Assembly (NCBI GenBank): GCA_035291545.1 | Contig: DATDRW010000059.1 | Span: 1-26,034, forward strand | Direction: 5' to 3' | DNA length: 26,034 nucleotides | DNA from: UBA11373 sp035291545 | GTDB lineage: Bacteria; Actinomycetota; Acidimicrobiia; Spongiisociales; UBA11373 | Shown: positions 1 through 7,284 of the stretch, piece by piece | How positions within the stretch are numbered: the stretch's first letter is position 1 | How the letters are laid out: every line of letters begins with the position of its first letter | Made by a program: the position numbers and the translations under genes | Notes under the pieces: generated by a model | What the model was told of the DNA's origin: nothing | What the model saw: the letters and a program-made list of their open reading frames with translations, nothing else | Databases searched by the model: none

Positions 1-4
1 CCCG

Positions 5-10
5 TATACT
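5..10 (+). promoter_or_regulatory. Candidate -10 box (TATACT) for the Fe-S carrier gene
   Basis: TATACT lies 9 nt before the ATG at 20, and no Shine-Dalgarno is visible in between. The spacing fits a leaderless or near-leaderless transcript, as at several other starts in this window. Any -35 element would fall outside the window. Confidence 0.45.
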
Positions 11-19
11 CCCCACCTC

Positions 20-379
20 ATGCAGACCATCTCCATCACCCCTCGGGGGGCCCAGCCCAAGGTGACGCTGACCTCCGCCGCCGCCGCCAAAGTGGCGGAG
101 TTGATCGCCAAGGAGGGCGACGAGTCACTGGCACTCCGTCTCGGGGTGCGGCCGGGCGGGTGCTCCGGGTTCAGCTACCAGCTGGAGCTGGATACCACGA
201 TCGATGAGGGCGACGTCGTCAATGAATTCGACGGGGTGCGCCTGGTGGTCGACGGCAAGAGCATGGGGATGGTCGGGGGCGCCGAGATCGATTACCGCGA
301 CACGCTCCAGGGCGCCGGGTTCCACGTCAACAACCCGAACGTCACCCACAGCTGCGGCTGTGGAAACTCCTTTTCGTAG
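20..379 (+). CDS. erpA: Iron-sulfur cluster carrier/insertion protein, ErpA/IscA/HesB family
   Basis: This is a 119-aa A-type carrier that takes an Fe-S cluster from the assembly machinery and passes it to cytosolic apo-enzymes. The three conserved cysteines are present: C48 in GGCSGF, and C112 and C114 in the C-terminal SCGCG. The family core runs from about residue 15 to the end and the length is typical. The first 14 residues are a short non-conserved extension. ATG at 20 is the first start in frame and follows a TATACT box at 5-10. The next gene begins 130 nt later, so it is probably a single-gene unit. The carrier family is certain; the choice between ErpA and another HesB-like member is inferred from the C-terminal CGCGNSF. 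Confidence 0.93.
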   Translation: MQTISITPRGAQPKVTLTSAAAAKVAELIAKEGDESLALRLGVRPGGCSGFSYQLELDTTIDEGDVVNEFDGVRLVVDGKSMGMVGGAEIDYRDTLQGAGFHVNNPNVTHSCGCGNSFS

Positions 380-509
380 CCGTTCCGTTCCTGCATATCG
401 ACCGTTCACCGGTGGTACGCGTGCGGTCCTCGACGACGGCAGCCGAACGGGTGATTCGGGGTTGGGAGTACCCTGCAGCCTCCCGACTCCGGCTCAGGAG
501 GGAGCAGAC

Positions 510-890
510 ATGCCCAAGTCCGTCCCGCCGATCACCCACGGCCCCAAGCCCGTCGGGCCGTACTCCGTGGCTACGGAGGCCAACGGGTTCGTCTTCGTCT
601 CCGGCCAGGTGGCGTTCGACCCGGCCACCCACTCCCGCGTGGAGGGTGATGCCGCCGCCGAGGCGGAGCGGGTGATGACCAACATCGGCTTGATCCTCGG
701 CAACCTCGGCCTCGGCTACGACGACATCGTGAAGACGAGCATCTTCCTGGTCGACATCGCCGACTTCGCCGCCGTCAACGAGGTGTACGGCCGGTTCTTC
801 ACCGGTCCTCCCCCCGCCCGCTCGACTTTCCAGGTGGCCGCGCTCCCCGTCGGGTTCAAGGTCGAGATCGAGTTGATCGCCGCCCGTTGA
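510..890 (+). CDS. RidA/YjgF/YER057c family enamine/imine deaminase
   Basis: This 126-aa cytosolic protein belongs to the Rid family, trimers that hydrolyse reactive enamine/imine intermediates (such as 2-aminoacrylate from PLP enzymes) to ketoacids and ammonia. The signature PPARSTFQVAALP carries R104, matching the catalytic Arg105 of E. coli RidA, followed by VEIEL with E119. GPYS near residues 16-19 and the SGQ strand are also typical. The frame stays open upstream to 204, but homology starts at ATG 510, which has AGGAGGGAG about 6 nt before it. The stop is 11 nt before the ALDH7 start, so the two are probably co-transcribed. A cyclic imine (piperideine-6-carboxylate) is a plausible shared metabolite; this is inference from the pairing. 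Confidence 0.92.
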   Translation: MPKSVPPITHGPKPVGPYSVATEANGFVFVSGQVAFDPATHSRVEGDAAAEAERVMTNIGLILGNLGLGYDDIVKTSIFLVDIADFAAVNEVYGRFFTGPPPARSTFQVAALPVGFKVEIELIAAR

Positions 891-901
891 GAGGGACGCC
901 C

Positions 902-2425
902 ATGAACCAGAAGCAGATATTCGCCGCTCTCGGCATGCAGGATCTCGAGTCGGGTGTGTACGCCGGGGAGTGGCTTCGGACCTCCGGTAGCGGGCTCGAG
1001 GTGGAGAACCCGACGAACGCGACCGTCATCTCTCGTATCCGGCAGGCGTCGGCCGCCGATTACGAAACGGTGCTCACGTCCGCGCAGGAGACATTCCTCC
1101 GCTGGCGCATGCTGCCGGCACCCAAGCGCGGTGAGTACGTCCGGCAGATCGGGAACGCGCTGCGCGACCACAAGTCCGCCCTGGGCGCCCTGGTCTCCCT
1201 CGAGATGGGGAAGATCGTCGCCGAGGGCGAGGGCGAAGTCCAGGAGATGATCGACATCGCCGATTTCGCCGTCGGGCTGTCCCGGCAGTTGTACGGACTC
1301 ACCATGGCCAGCGAGCGTGCCCGGCATCGGATGTACGAGCAGTGGCATCCGCTGGGACCGGTCGGGGTGATCTCGGCGTTCAACTTCCCGGTGGCGGTGT
1401 GGTCGTGGAACGCCTTCATCGCGGCCGTCTGCGGCGACACGGTGGTGTGGAAGCCGTCGTCGCAGACTCCGCTGTCGGCGATCGCCGTCACCCGGATCGC
1501 CGGAGAGGTCATGCGCGGCTCCGGGTTCGAGGGCGTATTCAACCTCGTCGTCGGCAAGGGTTCCGAGGTCGGCGACCGCCTGATCAACGACCATCGGGTG
1601 CCTCTGATCTCGGCGACCGGGTCCTGCAACGTGGGGGAGAAGGTGGGCGTGGCAGTGGCCAAGCGCCTGGGTCGCTCTCTGCTCGAGCTGGGCGGAAACA
1701 ACGCCGTGATCGTGCTCGACGATGCCGATCCTGATCTGGTCACCCGCGCAGTCCTGTTTGGAGCCGTGGGCACCGCCGGTCAGCGCTGCACCACGATCCG
1801 GCGGATGATCGTCGAACCGGGCATCAAGGGCGACGTGCTCAAGCGCCTCGTCGACGCCTACCAGCAGGTCCGGATCGGTGACCCGCTCGACCGCAGCACG
1901 CTGATGGGGCCTCTGGTCAACGCCGGTGCAGTCGACTCGATGCTCGCCGCGGTGGGCAGCGCCGTGCAACAGGGCGGCAAGGTGCTCACCGGCGGCAAGC
2001 GCGCCGAGGTGAAGGGGCTCGCCGGCCACTTCGTCGAGCCGACCATCATCGAGATCGATCGCGACGCTCCCATCGTCCAGGAGGAGACGTTCGCCCCGAT
2101 CCTCTACGTGATCGAAGCCAACGGGGTCAACGACGCCATCGCGGTGCAAAACGGTGTGCGCCAGGGGTTGTCCTCGGCCGTGTTCACCAACAGCCTGCGT
2201 GCCTCCGAGTTGTTCCTCTCCCACGATGGCTCGGACTGCGGCATCGCCAACGTCAACATCGGCACGTCGGGTGCGGAGATCGGCGGCGCGTTCGGCGGCG
2301 AGAAAGAAACCGGCGGCGGGCGTGAGGCCGGATCCGACTCCTGGAAGGCGTACATGCGGCGCCAGACCAACACGATCAACTGGAGCGCCGACCTGCCCCT
2401 CGCTCAGGGCATCGAGTTTGGTTAG
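902..2425 (+). CDS. Aldehyde dehydrogenase, ALDH7 type (alpha-aminoadipic semialdehyde dehydrogenase-like)
   Basis: This 507-aa NAD(P)-dependent aldehyde dehydrogenase most resembles ALDH7A1/antiquitin and bacterial piperideine-6-carboxylate dehydrogenases, which oxidise 2-aminoadipate 6-semialdehyde in lysine catabolism. The substrate-stabilising Asn lies in SAFNFPVAVWSWN, the general base is E262 in ELGGNN, and the nucleophile is C296 in GTAGQRCTT. The ELGGNN and QRCTT variants and the closing DLPLAQGIEFG segment are typical of ALDH7. A TTG at 887 is in frame, but ATG 902 with GAGAGGGA just upstream is the better start. It follows the RidA gene by 11 nt, in the same operon. The family is clear; the lysine-pathway role is inferred because no lysine aminotransferase is in view. 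Confidence 0.92.
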   Translation: MNQKQIFAALGMQDLESGVYAGEWLRTSGSGLEVENPTNATVISRIRQASAADYETVLTSAQETFLRWRMLPAPKRGEYVRQIGNALRDHKSALGALVSLEMGKIVAEGEGEVQEMIDIADFAVGLSRQLYGLTMASERARHRMYEQWHPLGPVGVISAFNFPVAVWSWNAFIAAVCGDTVVWKPSSQTPLSAIAVTRIAGEVMRGSGFEGVFNLVVGKGSEVGDRLINDHRVPLISATGSCNVGEKVGVAVAKRLGRSLLELGGNNAVIVLDDADPDLVTRAVLFGAVGTAGQRCTTIRRMIVEPGIKGDVLKRLVDAYQQVRIGDPLDRSTLMGPLVNAGAVDSMLAAVGSAVQQGGKVLTGGKRAEVKGLAGHFVEPTIIEIDRDAPIVQEETFAPILYVIEANGVNDAIAVQNGVRQGLSSAVFTNSLRASELFLSHDGSDCGIANVNIGTSGAEIGGAFGGEKETGGGREAGSDSWKAYMRRQTNTINWSADLPLAQGIEFG

Positions 2426-2546
2426 GCCCGCCCTTTCCGTCTGCGGTGGTTCTCGATGGGCGCAATAGCCGCCGACCTTCCGGAGTAACACCCGGGCGGT
2501 CGTCTATCGTGACATCCCGGCGGCACCCGTGGCCGACCGAGTGACA

Positions 2547-3566
2547 ATGTTGCACATGACCCCCACCCGGTTACGCCCGGAGCGACTTCTCACCTTCGTC
2601 GCGGCGACGATGCTGCTGCTCGTCGTCCTTGCGCCCGCAGCCGCGGCGTTGCCCTCCCAGTCCGAAGACCTGTCACCCACGCGTGAGATCGATCCCCGGC
2701 TCGGATACGTCAGCGGTGTCGAGCCGGGCACGGTGCTGGGTGGTGTCACATTGCCGGTGGACTGGTCGCAGCGCGTGTCTCCGTGCCCGAGCAACGAGGA
2801 CGCCAACCACTTCCAGACGCGGGTGGCGCCCAACCTGCACCCCCCGCTGTGCCCCGGCGACGAATCGGAGGCGGTCGCCAATCTCCAGATCCTGCTCCGG
2901 GAGAAGAAGCTCTACCGCGAGCGAATCAGCGGGGTCTTCGACGCCAGGACCCAGTACGCGGTGTTCACCTTCCACAAGATCGTCGGACCGGCCCACTCCG
3001 ACCCCCGCACCGCGGTCGGGGAGTGGCTCGACAACCCTCCGCCGGGGGACTGGACCGCCGAGGACTGGGTGATGCTCGAGGCGTTCGAGCCGAAGCCGCC
3101 GAAGGCCAGGATCGACCAGCCGGATCGGGTCGAGGTGGACATCGGCCACCAAGTGCTGTACCTGATCCACGGCGACGAGGTGGTGGCGATCATGCCGGTG
3201 AGCACGGGTCGCGGGTACGGAGAGCGCGGATGCCGGGCGGCCGGAGGCTGCAACGGCCTCAATGTGACTCCCCGTACCGAGAACCTCTCCGAGGGGAGCG
3301 TCTTCTACGCCGAGCACGCCTACGGCCGGGGCTGGTCGCCGCTCCCCGCGGGGTGGTCGATCTACAAGGCGATCTTCTACTACGGCCAATACCGGGAGTG
3401 GAATTACGCCATCCACGGCTACCGGCAGGTGCCGAACTACCCGGCATCGCACGGCTGCACCCGGCTCACCGTCTGGGACATGGACTACCTCCGCCCGTCG
3501 GTCGCCCGGAATGCCCCCGACTCCCGGGTATGGACGGGGATGACCATCCACGTCTGGGACGCTTGA
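2547..3566 (+). CDS. Exported L,D-transpeptidase (YkuD) with peptidoglycan-binding domain
   Basis: This protein of about 339 aa cross-links or attaches peptidoglycan stem peptides outside the membrane. The N-terminus has arginines, then a hydrophobic run (LLTFVAATMLLLVVLAP) and an AAAALP cleavage region, giving a signal peptide or N-terminal anchor. Residues of roughly 95-150 form a peptidoglycan-binding domain (LCPGDESEAVANLQILL, then GVFDARTQYAVFTF). The YkuD domain fills the C-terminal half and ends in HGYRQVPNYPASHGCTRL, with H290, H302 and nucleophile C304. The start is uncertain: GTG 2529, ATG 2547 and ATG 2556 are all in frame with no convincing ribosome site. A TATCGT box at 2505-2510 could be the -10. 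It appears monocistronic. Confidence 0.9.
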   Translation: MLHMTPTRLRPERLLTFVAATMLLLVVLAPAAAALPSQSEDLSPTREIDPRLGYVSGVEPGTVLGGVTLPVDWSQRVSPCPSNEDANHFQTRVAPNLHPPLCPGDESEAVANLQILLREKKLYRERISGVFDARTQYAVFTFHKIVGPAHSDPRTAVGEWLDNPPPGDWTAEDWVMLEAFEPKPPKARIDQPDRVEVDIGHQVLYLIHGDEVVAIMPVSTGRGYGERGCRAAGGCNGLNVTPRTENLSEGSVFYAEHAYGRGWSPLPAGWSIYKAIFYYGQYREWNYAIHGYRQVPNYPASHGCTRLTVWDMDYLRPSVARNAPDSRVWTGMTIHVWDA

Positions 3567-3616
3567 CCCGCGTGTCTGCACGCGGCCTGCAGTACTGAGA
3601 TCGGGAGGTAGAGCAC

Positions 3617-3796
3617 ATGCGCCGCGCATCCGGGTGGGCGCTCATCGTGATCGGGGTCCTCGTCGCCCTGCTCGGAGTGGCGCTCGCCATCCAGATGGTG
3701 GGTCATGCGGATTGGTGGCAGGTGGCGGCGTTGGGAGTGTTGGCACTGACAATTGGGTTTCTGTTGTTGCGCACCGGGCGGCGGGTGCGCGCCTGA
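3617..3796 (+). CDS. Small two-helix membrane protein, unknown function
   Basis: This 59-aa ORF starts at ATG 3617, with a strong GGGAGGTAG at 3603-3611 six nt before it. The sequence has a short basic start (MRRASG), a hydrophobic segment at about residues 7-25, a short loop with HADWWQ, a second hydrophobic segment at about 34-51 and a basic end (RTGRRVRA). Two transmembrane helices with both ends in the cytoplasm fit the positive-inside rule. It begins 50 nt after the L,D-transpeptidase and could be co-transcribed with it. I do not recognise a family. Its stop sits in a small hairpin shared with the convergent gene. Confidence 0.72.
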   Translation: MRRASGWALIVIGVLVALLGVALAIQMVGHADWWQVAALGVLALTIGFLLLRTGRRVRA

Positions 3797-3805
3797 GGCT
3801 TCAGG
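3792..3805. terminator. Small hairpin spanning two convergent stop codons
   Basis: CCTGA, loop GGCT, TCAGG. One arm contains the TGA of the + strand gene and the other contains the TGA of the minus-strand gene. The stem is only 5 bp and there is no T-tract, so a role as terminator is weakly supported. Confidence 0.25.
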
Positions 3806-4112
3806 GAGCGGTGGCGAACGAGGCGACCAGGATGGCGACGCCGACGCCGATCAGGGCGATCACGATCATGATCGCAACCAGCACCCGCACCGCCCGCACG
3901 TTCGGCTGACCCGCCCGTGGCGCCGGAGCCGGGGGGGTGATCCGTGTCCTCCTGCGGAGTGTCTTCGGTGATGCCGGCGCGCGCACCGGCGCAGGCTGCC
4001 CGGTCGGAGCGTGTGCCGGAGTCGCAGCCGGGGGCGCGCTCATCAGCCCGTCACGGGCTCGGCGGATCATCTCCGCGCTGCTGAGAGGGCTCTCGTCACC
4101 GGGTGTGGTCAT
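3801..4112 (-). CDS. Pro/Ala-rich protein with C-terminal membrane anchor, unknown function
   Basis: This 103-aa protein starts at ATG 4112. Residues 1-25 (MTTPGDESPLSSAEMIRRARD) look soluble and charged; about 26-70 is a Pro/Ala/Arg-rich linker; about 77-99 is one hydrophobic helix (LVAIMIVIALIGVGVAILVA) at the C-terminus. This architecture suggests a tail-anchored or single-pass cytoplasm-facing protein. I recognise no domain. The start is supported by a TATCGT box ending 6 nt upstream on the minus strand, in a symmetric arrangement with the divergent GNAT gene. The frame extends to 4169, but that would run through the shared promoter palindrome. Confidence 0.66.
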   Translation of the reverse strand: MTTPGDESPLSSAEMIRRARDGLMSAPPAATPAHAPTGQPAPVRAPASPKTLRRRTRITPPAPAPRAGQPNVRAVRVLVAIMIVIALIGVGVAILVASFATAP

Positions 4113-4117
4113 GCCAC

Positions 4118-4141
4118 GACGATACCGGGGTCGGTATCGTC
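4118..4141. promoter_or_regulatory. Symmetric divergent leaderless promoter pair / candidate operator
   Basis: A perfect 10-bp inverted repeat (GACGATACCG, spacer GGGT, CGGTATCGTC) fills most of the 34-bp gap between two divergent genes. Each arm contains TATCGT reading toward its own gene, exactly 6 nt before an ATG (4147 on +, 4112 on -). Both boxes match TANNNT at leaderless spacing, so one palindrome seems to carry two -10 elements. A dimeric regulator bound here would affect both genes. Confidence 0.6.
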
Positions 4142-4146
4142 CCCGG

Positions 4147-4656
4147 ATGCCGCTTCCCCGGTTCTCCACTCCCCGTCTCGCCGTCGTGCCGTTCGCACCC
4201 GGAGATGTCGACGCCTACCACGACGTCTGGGGTGATCCCGAGGTGATCTGGTGGGGGCACTCGATGAGCCGTGCCGCCAGTGCCGTCGCTCTGGCGGCAC
4301 TCGTGGCGCGCATCGATGCAATGCCGACCGGCCTCGGTTGGGGCTGGCTGGTGGCGCGCGACACCGGTGAGTCGGTGGGAGACGTCGTGCTGCAGCCGGC
4401 CCCGGATCCGCCGGGGGGCATCGAGGTCGGGTGGCATCTCGCCCGTCGTCACTGGGGTCACGGGTATGCCACCGAGGGGGCGGAGCCGCTCTTCCCGCAC
4501 GCGTGGTCGCTCGGGCTGGAAGAGGTGGTCGCCACCATCATTCCGGTGAACACGCCCTCGATCCGCGTGGCGGAACGCCTCGGCATGGCGCGGCGGGGGC
4601 CGACGGTGCCTCGCTCCGGACTCGCTCACGGCGTGTGGGTGGTGAAACGCCCCTGA
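4147..4656 (+). CDS. GNAT-family N-acetyltransferase (RimJ/RimL-like)
   Basis: This 169-aa cytosolic protein has the GNAT fold found in RimJ-type acetyltransferases that use acetyl-CoA. It opens with the typical LPRFSTPRLAVVPFAPGDVDAYHDVW. The central part, IEVGWHLARRHWGHGYATEGAEPLF, is the beta4 / acetyl-CoA-binding motif A; here the usual Q/R-x-x-G-x-G/A loop is RHWGHGYA. NTPSIRVAERLGM is the conserved C-terminal helix. ATG 4147 is chosen because homology starts there and a TATCGT box lies 6 nt upstream; the longer frame from 3937 covers the divergent gene. The acceptor substrate cannot be told. The next gene starts 23 nt downstream with its own candidate promoter. Confidence 0.86.
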   Translation: MPLPRFSTPRLAVVPFAPGDVDAYHDVWGDPEVIWWGHSMSRAASAVALAALVARIDAMPTGLGWGWLVARDTGESVGDVVLQPAPDPPGGIEVGWHLARRHWGHGYATEGAEPLFPHAWSLGLEEVVATIIPVNTPSIRVAERLGMARRGPTVPRSGLAHGVWVVKRP

Positions 4657-4666
4657 CCGGGCCTCC

Positions 4667-4672
4667 TACCCT
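4667..4672 (+). promoter_or_regulatory. Candidate -10 box TACCCT for the downstream gene
   Basis: TACCCT ends 7 nt before ATG 4680, with no Shine-Dalgarno in between. This fits a leaderless start for the maleylpyruvate-isomerase-like gene even though the GNAT gene lies only 23 nt upstream. Confidence 0.42.
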
Positions 4673-4679
4673 TGCTCCC

Positions 4680-5384
4680 ATGGATCCGGTCGCCATCATC
4701 CGCCGCGCCTCGGTGCGTCTCGCCGACGTCGCCGCCGCCGACGCGTCGGTACCGGTGACGCGGTATCCCGGATGGACGATGCTCGACCTGGTGGTGCACA
4801 CCGGGAGCGTCCACCGTCGCACGATCGTCACGATCGAGACCAGGGCACAGGAGCGGGTGGGGCGAGTGTTCCCTCCCGACGAGGAACCGGCAACGGTGCT
4901 CCCCTGGTTCGGCGAAGGGGCGACGCGGATGGCGGACCTGCTCGAGGCGACCGATCCCGCCACCCGGGTGTGGGGCTTCGGCGATGGATGGTCGGTGGGA
5001 TCGTGGCGCCTGCGCATGGCACTCGAAACCGACGTACACCGCTGGGACGCCGAGCAGTCCGTCGGCGAACCGGCGGCGGTCGATCCCGCGCTGGCGGCGG
5101 CCGGTATCGGGGAGTTCATCGCGCTGTGGGGTGGGATGCTCGAGGTTCCGGCGGGTTCGGTCCTCGGCATGCGGGCGAGCGACACCGATGACACCTGGAC
5201 CCTGACCGCCGGTGACGGCGGGGTTCGGGCGATCCCGGGCGGGGATGCCGCCGGGGTCATCGGGCCGGCCTCCGACCTCTACCTGTGGCTCTCGGCCCGG
5301 GTGCCGCTCGACGCCCTCGAGCACCGGCCCGCCACCCGGTTGTGGGACGTCGCCCTCCGGGCGCTCCCCGACGCCAAGCGATAG
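4680..5384 (+). CDS. Maleylpyruvate isomerase-like (MDMPI/DinB-superfamily) protein
   Basis: This 234-aa protein resembles actinobacterial mycothiol-dependent maleylpyruvate isomerase family proteins. The N-terminal four-helix metal-binding domain carries LDLVVHTGSVHRR (H40) and ETDVHRWDAEQ, where the histidines are the family's expected metal ligands. The last third (about 160-234, with LYLWLSARV near the end) matches the small C-terminal domain of these proteins. Most such paralogues have unknown substrates, and a thiol-S-transferase-type or isomerase reaction is only family inference. The start ATG 4680 follows a TACCCT box. The gene is convergent with the ABC exporter operon across a heptamer-repeat block. 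Confidence 0.82.
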   Translation: MDPVAIIRRASVRLADVAAADASVPVTRYPGWTMLDLVVHTGSVHRRTIVTIETRAQERVGRVFPPDEEPATVLPWFGEGATRMADLLEATDPATRVWGFGDGWSVGSWRLRMALETDVHRWDAEQSVGEPAAVDPALAAAGIGEFIALWGGMLEVPAGSVLGMRASDTDDTWTLTAGDGGVRAIPGGDAAGVIGPASDLYLWLSARVPLDALEHRPATRLWDVALRALPDAKR

Positions 5385-5386
5385 CC

Positions 5387-5512
5387 AGATATCAGGTACC
5401 AGCGGCCAGATACCAGAGGCCAGAAGGCGCGTGGGATCTGATCTGGAATCTGATCCGGAATCTGGTATCCGGTATCCGGCATCTGGAATCCGGCATCCGG
5501 CATCCGGATTCC
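5387..5512. repeat. Two-armed heptamer repeat block between convergent genes
   Basis: The left arm, 5387-5428, holds six 7-bp units: AGATATC, AGGTACC, AGCGGCC, AGATACC, AGAGGCC, AGAAGGC. The right arm, 5436-5512, holds about eleven 7-bp units of the form GGNATCC/T (GGAATCT, GGTATCC twice, GGCATCT, GGAATCC, GGCATCC twice, GGATTCC). The arms are inversely related: CCAGATACCAGA at 5407-5418 and TCTGGTATCCGG at 5461-5472 differ at one pairing position. The block fills nearly the whole gap between two convergent stop codons, so the transcript could fold into a long imperfect hairpin acting in both directions. Confidence 0.8.
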
Positions 5513-5517
5513 GATTC

Positions 5518-7284
5518 TCAGACCGCAGTGCCGGTGGACCAGTCCGCATACAGGCCGGCGTAGACCCCGCCGGCGGCAAGCAGGTCGCGGTGACGGCCGT
5601 GCTCGACGAGGCGTCCCCGGTCGAACACCAGAACGTCGTCGGCGGCCTCGGCGGTGGCGAGCCGGTGGGCGATGGTTACCGAGGTCCGCCCGCTGATGAG
5701 TCGGTCGATGGCGCGGCGCAGCGAGACGTCGAGCGCCGGATCGACCGCAGAGGTGGCCTCATCGAGCACGAGCAGGTCGGGGTTGGAAACCCACGCCCGC
5801 ACCAGCGCCACCAGTTGCCGCTCCCCGGCGGACAGGCTCGAGCCCCGCTCACCCACCCGGGTGTGGATCCCGGCGGGGAGCTGGCCCAGCCAGTCCTCGA
5901 GGTCGAGCTCATGGAATGCGGCCGTCACCTCGGAGTCGCTCGCCCCGGGATGGCCGTAGCGGATGTTGTCGGCGATGGTCCCGGTAAACAGGAACCCCTC
6001 CTGGGGCACGAAGGCGACCCGGGAGCGGAGGCTGGTGCGGGCGACGGTGCGCAGATCGTTACCACCGATGAACACGATTCCCCGATCGGGATCGAGGAGG
6101 CGCACCAGCAGCTTGGCGAAGGTGGTCTTGCCCGAGCCGGTGGCCCCGACCACCGCCAGCCGGCCGCCGGGGGGCACCGCCACGGTCACGTCCGAGACGA
6201 CCTCGGGCCCTCCCGGGTAGGCGAAGCCAACCTCCTGGAACGACACGTCGAGGATGCCGGGAGGCAGGTCGACGGGGTTCGCGGCCTCGGGGATCTCGAT
6301 CGGGGCGTCGAGGGTGTCGACGATGCGCCGCAGTCCGGAGGCGGCGCTCTGCGCGAAGTCGAGGATCTCCACCAGGGTTTGGATCGGGGCGATGAGCAGG
6401 TTGACCAGGAACAAGAACGCCAGGAGCACACCCACGGTGATCCCCTCCTCGGGTCCCATGAACAAGCCGACCGTGATCACGATCACGGTGAGGGCGGCGG
6501 CGAAGATCTCGGCCGTGGAGAACAGCACGTTGCCGAAATGCGCCGCCTTGAACTGCGCCTGGAACCGGCGCTCCAGGGCATCGGCCACCCGGGCCAGGGT
6601 CGTGGCCTCGGCGCCGTAGGCGCGCACCTCAGGTAGGGCGTTGATCGCCTCTCCCATCACCGCCAGGCTGTTGGCCACGTTCTCCCGCACCCGGTCGTAG
6701 CGGCGCCGGAGCACCCGCTGGAACCAGAGCAGGCTGGCGGCGTAGACGATCACGCCGACGAGCACGATGAGCGCCAACCGCCACTCGTAGAGCGCCATCA
6801 CCACGAGCGACATGAACACCTGGGTGCCGTTCACGAGGAACATCACCCCGCCCCACTCCAGGAATTCCTGGAGGGTGGTGACGTCCGAGGTGACCCGTGA
6901 CACCAAGGCGCCACGCCGCTCGGTCTGTACGGTGAGCATCGACCGTTGCAGCAGGTGGGAGAAGACCGACACCCGCAGGTCGGAGAGGCCTGTCGACGCC
7001 TGTTTGACGAGACGGACCAGCCCGGCCCGGGTCATCACGCCGCCTACCACGACCGCCACCAGGCCCACCCCGGCCGCGATCGCCACTGCACCGAGATCGA
7101 CGGTGTCTCCGGAGATGTAGTTGTCGAGGGTCTGCTGGACGATCACCGGGATGAGAAGCTGTACACCGGTCCCGCCGAGGTTGAACAGCAGCACCACCCA
7201 CAACCTTCGGGCGATGATCGGGACCTCGGTGATGGCGCGCCGGATGGCGGCCGGTGTGGACAGCTGCCGCACGTTGGCGGTCAC
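5518..7284 (-). CDS. ABC exporter half-transporter B (catalytic Walker B, degenerate signature)
   Basis: This 588-aa protein has an N-terminal six-helix exporter domain (about residues 25-320) and a C-terminal nucleotide-binding domain. Walker A is GATGSGKTT at 380-388, Walker B is LLVLDEAT with catalytic E509, and the switch histidine is H540 in IAHRL. The signature motif is LSAGE (484-488) instead of LSGGQ. It starts with GTG 7284, overlapping the stop of the upstream half-transporter by 4 nt (GTGA), which suggests translational coupling and a heterodimer. Efflux of a lipid, peptide or drug is typical of the family, but the substrate is unknown. Its canonical E/H with a weak signature complements the partner's pattern. 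Confidence 0.93.
   Translation of the reverse strand: MTANVRQLSTPAAIRRAITEVPIIARRLWVVLLFNLGGTGVQLLIPVIVQQTLDNYISGDTVDLGAVAIAAGVGLVAVVVGGVMTRAGLVRLVKQASTGLSDLRVSVFSHLLQRSMLTVQTERRGALVSRVTSDVTTLQEFLEWGGVMFLVNGTQVFMSLVVMALYEWRLALIVLVGVIVYAASLLWFQRVLRRRYDRVRENVANSLAVMGEAINALPEVRAYGAEATTLARVADALERRFQAQFKAAHFGNVLFSTAEIFAAALTVIVITVGLFMGPEEGITVGVLLAFLFLVNLLIAPIQTLVEILDFAQSAASGLRRIVDTLDAPIEIPEAANPVDLPPGILDVSFQEVGFAYPGGPEVVSDVTVAVPPGGRLAVVGATGSGKTTFAKLLVRLLDPDRGIVFIGGNDLRTVARTSLRSRVAFVPQEGFLFTGTIADNIRYGHPGASDSEVTAAFHELDLEDWLGQLPAGIHTRVGERGSSLSAGERQLVALVRAWVSNPDLLVLDEATSAVDPALDVSLRRAIDRLISGRTSVTIAHRLATAEAADDVLVFDRGRLVEHGRHRDLLAAGGVYAGLYADWSTGTAV

Noticed and set aside
716..2491. 591-aa open frame on the minus strand opposite the ALDH7 gene
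   Set aside because: The + strand protein has every ALDH7 motif. The minus frame is an Arg/His/Asp-rich composition with no domain, typical of GC-rich antisense frames.
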